Under the pieces are notes generated by a model. The model was not told the DNA's origin, ran no database searches, and saw only the letters and a program-made list of their open reading frames with translations. Source: Azospirillum thiophilum (GTDB lineage Bacteria > Pseudomonadota > Alphaproteobacteria > Azospirillales > Azospirillaceae). Taken from it: 64,000 bases of DNA. Below are positions 8,327 to 17,286 of this stretch, in pieces (the stretch's first letter is position 1; every line of letters starts with the position of its first letter). The DNA is taken from assembly GCF_001305595.1 (NCBI RefSeq), contig NZ_CP012401.1, positions 124,001-188,000 of the forward strand, written 5' to 3'. A program made the translations under genes and the position numbers.

Positions 8327-9355
8327 TCAGCGTTCCTGAAGGATCACACCGTACCAGCCGAGCCCCTTGTAGGTTTCGTAGCCGGGGGTCAGGGCGTAGC
8401 CGACCAGACGCCCCTTCTCGTCGATATAATGTCCCATGGTGCCGGCGTTGCGCTTCAGCGGCACCGTCTCGGTCAGCATGCCGCGGCCGTCGGACGACGC
8501 GATGACCCGGTGACGGGCATCGAGCAGCAGGCAACGCGACTTCTCGCGCTCGCCCGCCTCCAGACGAACGCCCTCGACCACCGCGGCGGCCTGCGGTTCC
8601 CAGTCGAAGAAGATGCCGAGCACGCCGATGGGATCGCCGTCGGTATCGCCGTTGCGGCGGATGGCTGTGGCATAGGTGGCGACGACGCGGTCGTCCAGGC
8701 TGCGGTTGCGGGCGACGTCGCCCACCGTGAACTCGCCGCCGTTGCGGGTGGCCAATGCCTGGCGGAACCACAGCTCGTCCGACACGTTGGCGCCACGCGC
8801 ACCGGGATAACGGTCGGGCCGGCCGTTGGCGATCACGTTGCCGTTGCGGTCGGCGATCCACAGGTCGAGATAGACGGTATAGGATTCCAGGATCACGCCC
8901 AGCCGGCGCGACGCATGACGGCGCGCCTCCTCGCCCGGGTCGGCGGCGCAATCGACCACGGCGCTGTCGGTCGCCCACCAGCGCACGTCGCAGGAGCGTT
9001 CGTACAGGTTGCGGTCGATGATCTCGATCATGTTGAGCGACAGGTCGGCCAGCCGCTTGCCATGCATCTCCTGCACCATGGCGCTGCCGGTGGTGGTCAG
9101 GTGATCGACGCGGGCGACGATCTCCGACCGCAGTTCCTTGGTGATGCTGTTGACCTGGGTGGAGATCTCCGAGACCTCGTTGGCGACGACGGCGAAACCA
9201 CGCCCGGCGTCCCCCGCCCGCGCCGCCTCGATCAGGGCATTCATCGCCAGCATCTTGGTGCGCCGGGTGATGTCCTCGATCAGGGACACCTTCTTGGACG
9301 CGACATCCAGCACGCCCCGCGACAGTTCGAAGAGATCGGTGCCCGCCATGCTCAT
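8327..9355 (-). CDS. soluble MCP-like receptor with C-terminal Cache domain
   Basis: 342 residues, no transmembrane segment. Order is reversed compared with classical chemoreceptors: a short MCP signalling hairpin comes first (about residues 15-75, tip TRRTKMLAMNALIEAARAG), then a region of about 270 residues resembling a Cache/PDC sensor (YLDLWIADRNGNVIANGR; DPIGVLGIFFDW; LLDARHRVIASS). It keeps only a small part of the coiled coil, so it may dock to CheA/CheW arrays or to another receptor. Likely cytoplasmic. Start: ATG 9355 has GGGGGA 7 nt upstream; ATG 9373 in the same frame lacks such a site. A sigma-54-like element lies at 9397-9412. It follows the dipeptide-epimerase gene by 82 bp. Confidence 0.82.
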   Translation of the reverse strand: MSMAGTDLFELSRGVLDVASKKVSLIEDITRRTKMLAMNALIEAARAGDAGRGFAVVANEVSEISTQVNSITKELRSEIVARVDHLTTTGSAMVQEMHGKRLADLSLNMIEIIDRNLYERSCDVRWWATDSAVVDCAADPGEEARRHASRRLGVILESYTVYLDLWIADRNGNVIANGRPDRYPGARGANVSDELWFRQALATRNGGEFTVGDVARNRSLDDRVVATYATAIRRNGDTDGDPIGVLGIFFDWEPQAAAVVEGVRLEAGEREKSRCLLLDARHRVIASSDGRGMLTETVPLKRNAGTMGHYIDEKGRLVGYALTPGYETYKGLGWYGVILQER

Positions 9356-9396
9356 CGTCTTGTCCCCCGTCATGACCGTCTCTGTGCCTTCCCCAA

Positions 9397-9412
9397 TCAA
9401 AAGCCATGCCAA
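9397..9412 (-). promoter_or_regulatory. candidate sigma-54 promoter for the soluble receptor
   Basis: On the minus strand: TTGGCAT-N5-TTGA, with GG and TG correctly spaced for -24/-12. The usual GC at -12 is GA here. Transcription would start near 9386, which favours the ATG at 9355. Weak match, positional support only. Confidence 0.3.
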
Positions 9413-9733
9413 CGGCCACAGATGCCCAAGCCGCCGCCCCGCCCCCCCGTTTCCGTGGCGTTTCGCCGCGGATGATGGGGACATGCCTGATTTTTCAGGA
9501 TTATCATTCGGTTAAGATGCTGAAACAAAGGGCAGGCTGGCGTCCGGATGCTCAACGGTTTGTGAACCTGGCATTCATATTGCCGACACGTAACACGATT
9601 TCTTGTCAAATTCGCAACAAAAAATCCATATAACCCGGCAATACGCCAGAACAATTCCGCTTCGCAAAAACCGTGCATGTGCCATGCACATTCGCAAGGC
9701 AATCGCCGCGCCGCTGCCCCCAACCGGCTGCGG
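9413..9733. other. gene-free stretch between two receptor genes
   Basis: This stretch is AT-rich (notably 9480-9660) by the standard of the window. It contains a small CCTGA/TCAGG hairpin near 9485-9498 and, near the MCP end, a terminator-like stem (9673-9689). TTGACA appears on the minus strand near 9605, but no convincing -10 lies at a normal distance. No open frame in it looks like a gene. Confidence 0.5.
9666..9689 (-). terminator. terminator downstream of the membrane MCP gene
   Basis: On the minus strand GTGCATG-GCA-CATGCAC is followed by GG and five T. The 7-bp stem is perfect (9673-9679 with 9683-9689) and ends about 45 nt after the MCP stop. Confidence 0.65.
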
Positions 9734-11080
9734 TCATGCCACCCGATGCATCTCGTCGAGGAATTGCTGGACCTCGCGGGTCAGCCGGTCGGCCTCCGCC
9801 GTCATGCGTTCGGATGCGGCGAAGACCTCGTGCGCTGTGCCGCTGGTGCGGCAGGCGGCGTCGGTGACGTCCTTGATGTCGTCGGACACCGCGCGGGTGC
9901 CGGCGGCGGCCTGCTCCATGTTGACGACGATCTCACGCACGGCGGAGCCCTGCTGCTCGATCCCGGCGCTGATGCCGGCGGCGATCTGGTTGATCGAATG
10001 GATGGTGCGGCCGATGCCGACGATGGCGCCCACCGCCTCGTCCGTGGAGGATTGGATGCCGGCGATCTGGCCGGCGATATCGCCGGTGGCCTTGGCTGTC
10101 TGGTCGGCCAGCCGCTTGACCTCCTGCGCCACGACGGCGAAGCCCTTCCCCGCCTCCCCGGCGCGGGCGGCCTCGATGGTGGCGTTCAACGCCAACAGGT
10201 TGGTCTGGCTGGCGATGTCATTGATCAGGGTGATGACGTCGCCCACCGTGCGCGCAGCCCCCGACAGGGTGCCGACCAGGGCATTCGACCGCTCGGCTTC
10301 GCCCGCCGCGGTTTCCGCCACCCGGGCGACGTCGCCGATCTGGCGGGCGATCTCCGTGATGGAGGCCGACAATTCCTCCGTTGCCGCGGCGACGCTGCCG
10401 ACATTGCTGCCGGTCTGCGCGGCGGACGCCGCGACCGACGACGCCTTGCCGGTGGCCTGCGTCGCATCGGTTTCCATCGTGCGGGCGGAGACCTCCAGCC
10501 GGTGGGCGGTGGCGGCGACTTCGGTACAGACGCTCTGGATCTGGGTTTCGAACCGCCGGGTCACGCCGGCGAAGCCGGTCACCTTACCGGAGATGCTTTC
10601 GGTCGCGGCATTGATGGTCCGGCTGGCGTGCAGGAAACCGCCCTGCATGCCGCGCAGCACGATGCGCCGGAAATATTTGTGTTCGGACACCGCATGCATC
10701 GAGGCCGTCGCTTCCCGGACGAAGGCATCGGTGCGGTCGATGGCGTCGTTGGTGGCGTGCATCAGTTCGCCCAGCGCCCCGCCCTCGCGGATGCCGATCA
10801 CCCGCGCCTCGAAATCGCCGGCGGCGATCGCCCGGTTCACCTCGGTCAGCCGGTTCACCACCGCCCCGGCCCGGCGCAGAAACAGCCAGGCCCCGCTCAG
10901 CGCCGCCAGCCCGGCCAGCGCCAGCCCAACCCGCGCCGAGACGCCGCCGATTTCGAAAGCCTCCACGGCCAGCAGGGCCGCCAGCGCCACCCCGGCCAGT
11001 GCGACCGAAGCGCCGGCCCGGCTCAGGGACGACGAACGGGTCGGAGACGACGAACTAGAGTGAGAAGACGAATTCGTCAT
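9734..11080 (-). CDS. membrane MCP without a periplasmic domain (CetA / Aer signalling half)
   Basis: 448 residues. Two hydrophobic helices (about 23-43 and 49-68) are separated by only a few residues, so there is no periplasmic ligand domain. A HAMP-like region follows (about 69-125), then a full methyl-accepting signalling domain with the tip [20 protein letters not shown] (about 300). The ATG at 11080 has AGGGG 7 nt upstream and overlaps the end of the Aer-type PAS gene by 26 bp. The pair looks like an Aer receptor split into two proteins, as in Campylobacter CetA/CetB, so this protein should relay the PAS redox or energy signal to CheA. Confidence 0.9.
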   Translation of the reverse strand: MTNSSSHSSSSSPTRSSSLSRAGASVALAGVALAALLAVEAFEIGGVSARVGLALAGLAALSGAWLFLRRAGAVVNRLTEVNRAIAAGDFEARVIGIREGGALGELMHATNDAIDRTDAFVREATASMHAVSEHKYFRRIVLRGMQGGFLHASRTINAATESISGKVTGFAGVTRRFETQIQSVCTEVAATAHRLEVSARTMETDATQATGKASSVAASAAQTGSNVGSVAAATEELSASITEIARQIGDVARVAETAAGEAERSNALVGTLSGAARTVGDVITLINDIASQTNLLALNATIEAARAGEAGKGFAVVAQEVKRLADQTAKATGDIAGQIAGIQSSTDEAVGAIVGIGRTIHSINQIAAGISAGIEQQGSAVREIVVNMEQAAAGTRAVSDDIKDVTDAACRTSGTAHEVFAASERMTAEADRLTREVQQFLDEMHRVA

Positions 11081-11579
11081 ACCCGATCCCCTTCTCGGTC
11101 AGGAGGGCGACGACGGCGGCGAATCCGGCCTCCATCCCCTGCTTGCGGTCGGCGTGGCCATTCTCGATCTCGAGCAGCTGGCGGTAGAGCGGGATGACCT
11201 TGTCGAGCGCCGACCGTTCCGGCACGCGGCGGGAGGAGTGGTAGCCGATCACCCGCCCTTCGGCGTCGAAACTGGGCGTCACATGGGCGAAGACCCAGTA
11301 ATGGTCGCCGTTGCGGGCGCGGTTGACGACATAGGCGAAGATTTCCTTCCCCGCCGCCAGCGTGTCCCACAGCAGCTTGAAGACGCAGCGCGGCATGTCC
11401 GGATGGCGCACGATCGAATGGGGCGCCCCCATCAGATCCGCCTCGCCATAGCCGGCGACGCGCTGGAACACCCGATTGGCGTAGGTGATGCGGCCTTTCA
11501 GGTCGGTCTTGGAAACGATGACTTCATCCGGGTCGAAGAAGCGTTCCACCCCCGTCAGGGGAACGTCGCGTCGTGCCAT
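11055..11579 (-). CDS. Aer-type PAS domain protein (CetB-like energy/redox sensor)
   Basis: 174-residue soluble protein with one PAS domain of the Aer class. Aer hallmarks are obvious: [16 protein letters not shown] (about 23-38), then [17 protein letters not shown] and [14 protein letters not shown] (about 93-106). In Aer this domain binds FAD and senses electron transport. About 60 residues follow ([12 protein letters not shown]..., helical), ending inside the start of the downstream MCP gene. Translation is probably coupled through that 26-bp overlap. The ATG at 11579 begins the conserved part; a frame to 11723 adds an unrelated Pro-rich stretch. FAD binding is inferred from family, not seen. 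Confidence 0.9.
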   Translation of the reverse strand: MARRDVPLTGVERFFDPDEVIVSKTDLKGRITYANRVFQRVAGYGEADLMGAPHSIVRHPDMPRCVFKLLWDTLAAGKEIFAYVVNRARNGDHYWVFAHVTPSFDAEGRVIGYHSSRRVPERSALDKVIPLYRQLLEIENGHADRKQGMEAGFAAVVALLTEKGIGYDEFVFSL

Positions 11580-11810
11580 GTGCCTTCCGGTCTCCCGCTT
11601 CCCTGACTCGCCCGGTCTTGGACGGCCCCCTGCGGCGAAAGCCGGCGGCGGTGACGGAGCGAACATGTCCGGATCGACGCACCGCACGGTGGCCTGCCAA
11701 GCAGGCGCCGCAACGAACGCCACTGTAGAGAGGCGGATGCTTTCGGGAAAGACCCTACCTATTGCGATGCTGAAATATTTGGGAGCGGACGGTTCGAAAG
11801 GCGACCCACC

Positions 11811-13223
11811 CTATTCCGGCGGATAGGGAATGGTCAGCAGCCGGTCGGCCGGCGGATCGTCAACCGTCACCACGGTGCCGTCGGGCCAGCGCACCTCGAC
11901 CTGCTCGACCGCGTGGAGAGGTCCCAACCCGAAATGGGCCACCGGTTCGCCCTGGCAGAGATAGCCGGAGCCGGCGCAGACCGTCCGGCGCTGGCGGCGC
12001 CCGCCGGCGGTCAGGCTGACCACCGCGCCGCGGGCCGGCGCACCGAAGGGGGTCAGCGGCTGGACCCGCAGCCAGCCGTGGTTTGTCGCAACCGGGCGGT
12101 AGACCGACAACGGCTGTCCTTGCGGCTGTCCTTGCGCCTGCCCCTGCCCGGGCCCTTCGCCGCCCTGGCTGCCGCCATGCGCCAGCACCAGTTCCAGCCG
12201 GCCGTCGCCGTCGATGTCGGCCGCCACCGCACCGGTGCCCAGCCCCTTCGGCTCGGCCGCGTCGCCGAGTTCCAGCTCCTGCCATTGGTCGTTGCGCCAG
12301 CCGAACAAGCGGTTGGGCTCGCCATGACCATGGAAGAACAGTTCCTCGTAGCCGTCATTGTCGAAATCGGCGGCGACGACCGTGAAGATGCGGCCGGGCA
12401 CCGACAGGTCGGCAGGCGCCGACTCGACGAAGCAGCCGCCCATCCGCTGGTGGAACAGGCGCTGCGCCCCATCCCAGGTGCCGACGGCCAGATCGAACAG
12501 GCCGTCGCCGTCGGCATCCAGCGCGACGACCGCGCGGCCGGACGGCCGCGAATCGGTGATCCCGCGCTCCTCGGCGATCTCCTCGAAATTGCCGTCGCCC
12601 AGATTGCGGAACAGCTGGTTGGGGCCGCCGTCGTTGACCGTCACCACATCCATATGGTCGGAGGCGATGGACAGCACGGTGACGCCGCGCGCCGCACCGA
12701 TGGAATCGAGCCCGGCCTCTTCCGCCGCATCCTCCAGCCGGCCGCGGCGGGTCAGCTCGTAAAGGCGCAGCGGACCGCCGTCGGTCGCCACCAGGAACCC
12801 ATAACGCCCATGGCCCCAGCGGTCGAGCGCTGCCACCGCGCCGGCGGCAGTGTGGTTGGCTGCCCCGGCATTCTCCGCCTGGGCGAACAGGTCGAGCCAA
12901 TGTTTGCCGAAGCAGGCGAACAGCCGGTCGGCCATGTCCTTGGCTCCGGTCGAGCGGTCGCTGTTGACGATGTACAGCTCTTCGCGCCCGTCACCGTCGA
13001 CGTCGGCGGCAGCCAAGCCCATCGCAGGGCCGGCGGGGTCTGCGAGCAGCGGGTTGGCGATATCGACCAGCCGGCCATCCACCCATTTCAGGACGAGGTT
13101 GGCGGCGCGGTAGCCAGCCACCACCAGCTCGAAGGCGCCGTCGCCGTCGATGTCCGTGACCGCGATCCCGTTCGATGGCCGCGGCGGGTTCTCGGCGATC
13201 AGCGACGAGCAATCGAGGAACAT
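11811..13223 (-). CDS. FG-GAP/VCBS repeat protein with C-terminal UnbV/ASPIC domain (CRTAC1-like)
   Basis: 470 residues. Five Ca-binding-like loops of integrin-alpha type recur: DIDGDGAFE, DVDGDGREE, DADGDGLFD, DFDNDGYEE and DIDGDGRLE, indicating a beta-propeller. The C-terminal 90 residues match the ASPIC/UnbV domain (FGLGPLHAVEQVEVRWPDG). Between them is a Gly-Gln tandem linker (GQGQAQGQPQGQP). Such proteins are usually exported, but no signal peptide or membrane helix is visible from ATG 13223, which has AGAGGG 5 nt upstream. Function unknown; relatives are often surface or adhesion-related. It stands alone between the Aer-like pair and the min genes. Confidence 0.8.
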   Translation of the reverse strand: MFLDCSSLIAENPPRPSNGIAVTDIDGDGAFELVVAGYRAANLVLKWVDGRLVDIANPLLADPAGPAMGLAAADVDGDGREELYIVNSDRSTGAKDMADRLFACFGKHWLDLFAQAENAGAANHTAAGAVAALDRWGHGRYGFLVATDGGPLRLYELTRRGRLEDAAEEAGLDSIGAARGVTVLSIASDHMDVVTVNDGGPNQLFRNLGDGNFEEIAEERGITDSRPSGRAVVALDADGDGLFDLAVGTWDGAQRLFHQRMGGCFVESAPADLSVPGRIFTVVAADFDNDGYEELFFHGHGEPNRLFGWRNDQWQELELGDAAEPKGLGTGAVAADIDGDGRLELVLAHGGSQGGEGPGQGQAQGQPQGQPLSVYRPVATNHGWLRVQPLTPFGAPARGAVVSLTAGGRRQRRTVCAGSGYLCQGEPVAHFGLGPLHAVEQVEVRWPDGTVVTVDDPPADRLLTIPYPPE

Positions 13224-13446
13224 CGGCACCCTCTTGTCCCGTGGTCGGTCAACCGCCGGCCGCCGCGGCAGGCCTTTGGAGCCGTTGGGCTTTCGTGCGG
13301 TGTATCTCCGTTGATACCCCGTCCCCGCCCGGGCGTAAACCCGGACGGATGATCAGGGTCGGCCTATGTCCGATGCCGAACGCCCGAACACCGGGAATGA
13401 CCGCCGCAGGCCGGGCCGCATCCTCCGCAGGCCGACGGCCCCGGTA

Positions 13447-13818
13447 TCAGATGCGCTTCTTGGCGCCGCCGCTGCCGGTCGCCCCGCCGTTGGCCGGCCG
13501 CTTGGCCGCCGCGTCGTCGTTGCCGGCCGGCTTGTCGCCCGGCCGCGCAGCCGGCGCCTTGGCCTGTTCGCGGGCCGGCAGTTCGATGTTGACCTCCAGC
13601 GTCGAGCAGTCGCCGCCGCGGTCGAGCTTCACCTCGACCTTGTTCTCGTCGATGTTGACGTATTTGGCGATCACCGCCAGCAGCTCCTGCTGGAGCATCG
13701 GCAGATAGTCGGGGCCGCTGCGTCCGGCGCGTTCGTGCGCCATGACGATCTGCAGCCGTTCCTTCGCCTGGACCGCCGACGGCCGCGGGGCCGAGCGGAA
13801 GAAGCTGAAGATGCTCAT
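13447..13818 (-). CDS. minE: cell division topological specificity factor MinE
   Basis: 123 residues. The N-terminal part (SIFSFFRS membrane-targeting segment, then KERLQIVMAHERAG, which contacts MinD) and the topological domain (LLAVIAKYVNIDENKVEVKLDR, with beta-strand LEVNIELP) are intact. MinE displaces MinD from the membrane and drives pole-to-pole oscillation. It carries a C-terminal extension of about 35 residues, rich in Ala/Lys/Gly, beyond the usual length of about 88. The ATG overlaps the minD stop by 4 bp (ATGA), so translation is coupled. Confidence 0.95.
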   Translation of the reverse strand: MSIFSFFRSAPRPSAVQAKERLQIVMAHERAGRSGPDYLPMLQQELLAVIAKYVNIDENKVEVKLDRGGDCSTLEVNIELPAREQAKAPAARPGDKPAGNDDAAAKRPANGGATGSGGAKKRI

Positions 13819-14630
13819 GCGCTCCTCCGCAGGAGCCGGCTGAACAGGCCCTTCTTCTGGGGGGTGACGAAGCGGTGGTCGATGTCCTCGCCCAGGAAGC
13901 GGCCGACCGAATCCAGATAGGCCTGACCGGCGTTGGACGATTCGTCGAGGATCACCGGCATGCCGACGTTGGAGGCGCGCAGCACCGCCTGGCTTTCCGG
14001 AATGACGCCGAGCAGCGGGATCGCCAAGATCTCCAGCACGTCGTCGACCTTCAGCATCTCGCCCTTCTCGACCCGCTCGGGATCGTAGCGGGTCAGCAGG
14101 AGCTGCTGGGTCACCGGCTCCAGCCCCTGTTCCGCCCGGCGGGACCGCGAGTTCAGCACACCCAGGATGCGGTCGCTGTCGCGCACCGACGAGACTTCCG
14201 GGTTGGTGACGATGATGGCGTGGTCGGCGAAGTAGAGCGACATCAGGGCGCCGCGCTCGATGCCGGCCGGGCTGTCGCACAGGATGTAGTCGAAGTCCTT
14301 CGACAGCTCGTTCAACACCTTCTCCACCCCCTCGCGGGTCAGCGCGTCCTTGTCGCGCGTCTGCGAGGTCGGGAGGATATAGAGGTTCTCGATCCGCTTG
14401 TCCTTGATCAGCGCCTGGTTCAGCTTGGCTTCGCCATTGATCACGTTGATGAAATCGAAGACCACCCGGCGCTCGCAGCCCATCACCAGATCCAGGTTGC
14501 GCAGGCCCACGTCGAAGTCGATGACGACCGTCTTGAAGCCGCGAAGCGCCAGCCCGGTCGCAAAGGCCGCGGACGAGGTCGTCTTGCCGACACCGCCCTT
14601 GCCGGAGGTCATGACGATGATCTTGCTCAA
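13815..14630 (-). CDS. minD: septum site-determining ATPase MinD
   Basis: Deviant Walker A motif GKGGVGKTT near the N-terminus, switch-type block VIDFDVGLRNLD, and DSPAGIERGA confirm a MinD/ParA ATPase. It recruits MinC and binds the membrane through its C-terminal amphipathic helix (KGLFSRLLRR). A TTG at 14630 with GGGAGAGG 5 nt upstream gives the usual 271 residues; ATG codons at 14645 and 14675 are in frame but have poorer Shine-Dalgarno sites and add unconserved residues. Order is minC-minD-minE. Confidence 0.95.
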   Translation of the reverse strand: MSKIIVMTSGKGGVGKTTSSAAFATGLALRGFKTVVIDFDVGLRNLDLVMGCERRVVFDFINVINGEAKLNQALIKDKRIENLYILPTSQTRDKDALTREGVEKVLNELSKDFDYILCDSPAGIERGALMSLYFADHAIIVTNPEVSSVRDSDRILGVLNSRSRRAEQGLEPVTQQLLLTRYDPERVEKGEMLKVDDVLEILAIPLLGVIPESQAVLRASNVGMPVILDESSNAGQAYLDSVGRFLGEDIDHRFVTPQKKGLFSRLLRRSA

Positions 14631-14677
14631 CGGAGCCTCTCCCATAATCCCAAAGTTGCCGTCACCGGGTACCATAG

Positions 14678-14706
14678 AGTATCCGGAGTTTTGCGCCCCC
14701 GGACAA
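14678..14706 (-). promoter_or_regulatory. candidate promoter for minDE
   Basis: On the minus strand TTGTCC (14701-14706) and GATACT (14678-14683) are 17 bp apart, in the 97-bp gap between minC and minD. It would let minDE be transcribed apart from minC. Confidence 0.4.
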
Positions 14707-14727
14707 GTTTCAGCCGCACGAAAGCCG

Positions 14728-15495
14728 TCAGCCTGTCTTCAGCAAATCCATGCTGAGCACGCCATCGCGCAGGAAAACCTGCACGGCTTTCTTGTAAAAG
14801 TCACTGCCGATGTCTTCGCTGACGCGATAATTGCCTGCGACCGATAGCACCTCGGCCTCAAGGCTGTGGCAGAAGATCCGGGCGCCGGTATCGCCGGAGA
14901 AGCCGGCGAGCGCACGGCCGCGCAGGGCGCCATACACATGGATGTTGCCGTCGGCCAGCAACTCCGCCCCGGGGGAGACGGAACTGGCGACGATCAGGTC
15001 GGTCTTTTCCGCATAGACCCGCATGCCCGAGCGCACCGGGTCGGTCACCACCACCGCCGGCCGGTGAACCACCTCGATCAGCACCTGGGGGCCGGCTACG
15101 TGCGCCTGCTGGTCGTGCAGACGCGGATCGGGCGCCTTGACCACCTCTTCCAGCTTGGCCGCGCGGCCCGACGGCATCGGCGTCAGCCCGACAGTCATCG
15201 CCGCCTCGCGCACCGCCTGCGGCCCGCCCTGGAAGCCGACCGGCAGCAGATGTTGGGCCCGCACCTGCGCCACGAAAGCGCCCAGGTCGAAGACCACCGA
15301 GTCCGGCAGATCGTCGAAATCCAGCACGACCGGCGCGTTGCGGAAGAAGTTGGGCGCCTGGCGCACCTTGACGTTCAACTGGGTGAAGAAATCGGGCGAT
15401 GTCGGGGCGAAGACCTTCAGCACCATCATGGTGAAGGAGTTGCCACGCAACTGGAACGGCGCATCCCGTTCGGCGACCTGACTGGCGCTGCTCAC
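14728..15495 (-). CDS. minC: septum site-determining protein MinC
   Basis: 255 residues. The N-terminal FtsZ-inhibitory domain (FQLRGNSFTMMVLKV) is followed by a charged linker and the C-terminal beta-helix domain (GMRVYAEKTDLIVASSVSPG, then HVYGALRGRALAGFSGD), which binds MinD. MinC blocks Z-ring formation near the poles. The start is a GTG at 15495 with GGGAAGG 5 nt upstream; a frame extending to 15573 adds 26 unconserved residues. It is first of the min genes. Confidence 0.93.
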   Translation of the reverse strand: MSSASQVAERDAPFQLRGNSFTMMVLKVFAPTSPDFFTQLNVKVRQAPNFFRNAPVVLDFDDLPDSVVFDLGAFVAQVRAQHLLPVGFQGGPQAVREAAMTVGLTPMPSGRAAKLEEVVKAPDPRLHDQQAHVAGPQVLIEVVHRPAVVVTDPVRSGMRVYAEKTDLIVASSVSPGAELLADGNIHVYGALRGRALAGFSGDTGARIFCHSLEAEVLSVAGNYRVSEDIGSDFYKKAVQVFLRDGVLSMDLLKTG

Positions 15496-16290
15496 CGTAG
15501 CCTTCCCGTTCGTTCCTGCCGCCCGAAACCATGCGTTCGCGACCCGAGGCCCCGCTTGCGCGGCCCCGGACACGCCCCGGAACCCGATGGCGCTCCACCC
15601 GGTCCCGGCGCCGGCAGCGAGCCAGCCAATCAGCGCCTTCTAGCTGTCCGCACCGGTCCGATACAAGAGTTTCCCCGTCCGCACGGGTGATAATCGAATG
15701 CCACGCCGCCGAAGCCAGCCGCCGAACCCCACCCCACCGCCTGCCCGGTCTCCCGGCAGCCGCAGGCAGGCCATGGTTGCAGCATGCCGTCCGATTTCCC
15801 CCAAGGCAGCCATAGTAGTGAAAGCGCAGGACAGCGGCAAAGCCTTTCGGGTTCCTCCGCCGGAAGGCCACCCGTCGGCCTCCCGTCGGCCGATGCGCCT
15901 CGGCGGAAAGGGTTACCAACGCCGCCCTCCGCGCTTTCCGGCGGCACCCACACCACATCTGGTATGAATATTTTGCGTCGACCGCAATTTCTTCTGACGC
16001 CACGCGTTGATACCGGTACAGTCGGTTTGCGTGGCTTCCAATGACGACGAGGTTCTCTTGCACCTTGCTTCGCCCATCGAACGCCTGGTCCGTCGACCCG
16101 CATCGGCACGCCCCGCACCGGCATGCCCGGGTCCGCTGGCACGGCGCCCGGCCGAAGCACCCGACAGCGCACGAACCGACCGCGCACAGTCCAAGCACGC
16201 ACATCCATGCGACCGACCGAGCCTCCCCCCTGCGGGAGGTTTTTTTGTGCCCGGAATCGGCGCAAACCCCACCTTTCGAGGAGATGCGAC
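15496..16290. other. 795-bp gene-free region between divergent minC and phoH
   Basis: No protein-like frame and no recognised RNA gene was seen. It must contain the minC promoter (minus) and the phoH promoter (plus), but no clear -35/-10 pair stands out. The only clear signal is the plus-strand terminator at 16222-16246, whose upstream transcript is unidentified. A frame starting at 16041 is His-rich but runs through the terminator and has no Shine-Dalgarno site. Confidence 0.5.
16222..16246 (+). terminator. stand-alone intrinsic terminator 45 bp upstream of phoH
   Basis: Stem CCTCCC / GGGAGG with a 6-nt loop, followed by seven T. It precedes the phoH start codon by 45 bp, while no plus-strand gene lies in the 700 bp upstream. 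It could end a small RNA or attenuate a phoH leader. Confidence 0.75.
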
Positions 16291-17055
16291 ATGGCCAAGC
16301 GTTCGAGCAAAGGCATCGCCGCAGCGGGCGACACCATCGTCCACCCGCTCTTCCCCGGCATCGGCGGCCCGGCCGGCAGCGGCTGGGATCCGCTGGGATC
16401 CCAGGGTGGGAACGACGACCGCCGTGATCAGAGCTATGTCCGCAAGGTCAAGCCGCAGAATGCCAACCAGAAACTGCTGATGGACGCCATCAGGACGCAC
16501 AATCTGGTGGTCGCCCTGGGGCCGGCCGGCACCGGCAAGACCTACATCGCCATTTCCTCGGCGGTGGAGGCACTGGAGGATGGCAGCGTCGACCGCATCG
16601 TCCTGTCCCGCCCGGCCCTCGAGGCTGGCGAGAGCATCGGCTATCTGCCCGGCGACATGCACGAGAAGATGGCGCCCTTCCTGCGCCCGCTCTACGACGC
16701 GCTGACCGACCGGCTGGGGTCCAAGCGGCTGCGCGCCATGATGGCCGACGGCACCATCGAGATCGCACCGGTCGGCTTCATGCGCGGCCGCACCCTGAAC
16801 AACGCCTTCGTGGTGATCGACGAGGCGCAGAACTGCACATATTCCCAGATCAAGATGCTGCTGACCCGGCTGGGCTGGCACTCCACCATGGTGCTGACCG
16901 GCGATCCCGACCAGACCGACCTGTTGGAAAACCTGTCCGGTCTGGCCGACATCGCCCGCCGGCTGGAGGCGGTGGAGGGAATCGCCGTGGCCCGCCTGAC
17001 CGAAAAGGACATCGTCCGCCACCCGCTGGTCGCAAGCATGCTGATGGTGCTCTGA
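16291..17055 (+). CDS. phoH: PhoH-family P-loop ATPase
   Basis: 254 residues, single PhoH domain. Walker A GPAGTGKTY (77-85), Walker B VVIDEAQN (174-181), and conserved LSRPALEAGESIGYLPGD and LTGDPDQTDL. PhoH proteins are cytosolic ATPases with proposed RNA-helicase or RNase-linked roles. It lacks the N-terminal KH-like part of the YbeZ type. The N-terminal 50 residues are Gly/Asp-rich and unconserved. The ATG at 16291 has GAGGAG 7 nt upstream. A terminator precedes it and a strong hairpin follows it, so it is a single-gene unit. Confidence 0.9.
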   Translation: MAKRSSKGIAAAGDTIVHPLFPGIGGPAGSGWDPLGSQGGNDDRRDQSYVRKVKPQNANQKLLMDAIRTHNLVVALGPAGTGKTYIAISSAVEALEDGSVDRIVLSRPALEAGESIGYLPGDMHEKMAPFLRPLYDALTDRLGSKRLRAMMADGTIEIAPVGFMRGRTLNNAFVVIDEAQNCTYSQIKMLLTRLGWHSTMVLTGDPDQTDLLENLSGLADIARRLEAVEGIAVARLTEKDIVRHPLVASMLMVL

Positions 17056-17082
17056 CTTCGCTGTCCTTTCGCCGGCATTGCA

Positions 17083-17113
17083 GGCGGGAGGCGCCGCACC
17101 GGCGCCTCCCGCC
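17083..17113 (+). terminator. terminator after phoH
   Basis: Perfect 13-bp stem GGCGGGAGGCGCC / GGCGCCTCCCGCC with a 5-nt loop, 28 bp after the stop. No T-tract follows directly. Confidence 0.65.
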
Positions 17114-17286
17114 ACACTTGGCCGGTTGATTGAGCGGGCACACTCCCTTATGGTTGCGTTTATGACATTCAGTTGAACAAAACGTAAGATATACGAACAA
17201 ATCGGCTTGACGCGCCGCCGCCCTCCGGCAAAAGTCCCGAAAATTTTAGGGACATCGCCGTTCCGTTGCCGAAGGGAGCAGCAGCC

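Noticed and set aside
16041..16427. His-rich reading frame upstream of phoH, possible leader peptide
   Set aside because: It runs straight through the terminator stem, has no Shine-Dalgarno site, and the CAC/CAT codons follow from GC-rich CA-containing sequence; phoH is not a histidine gene.
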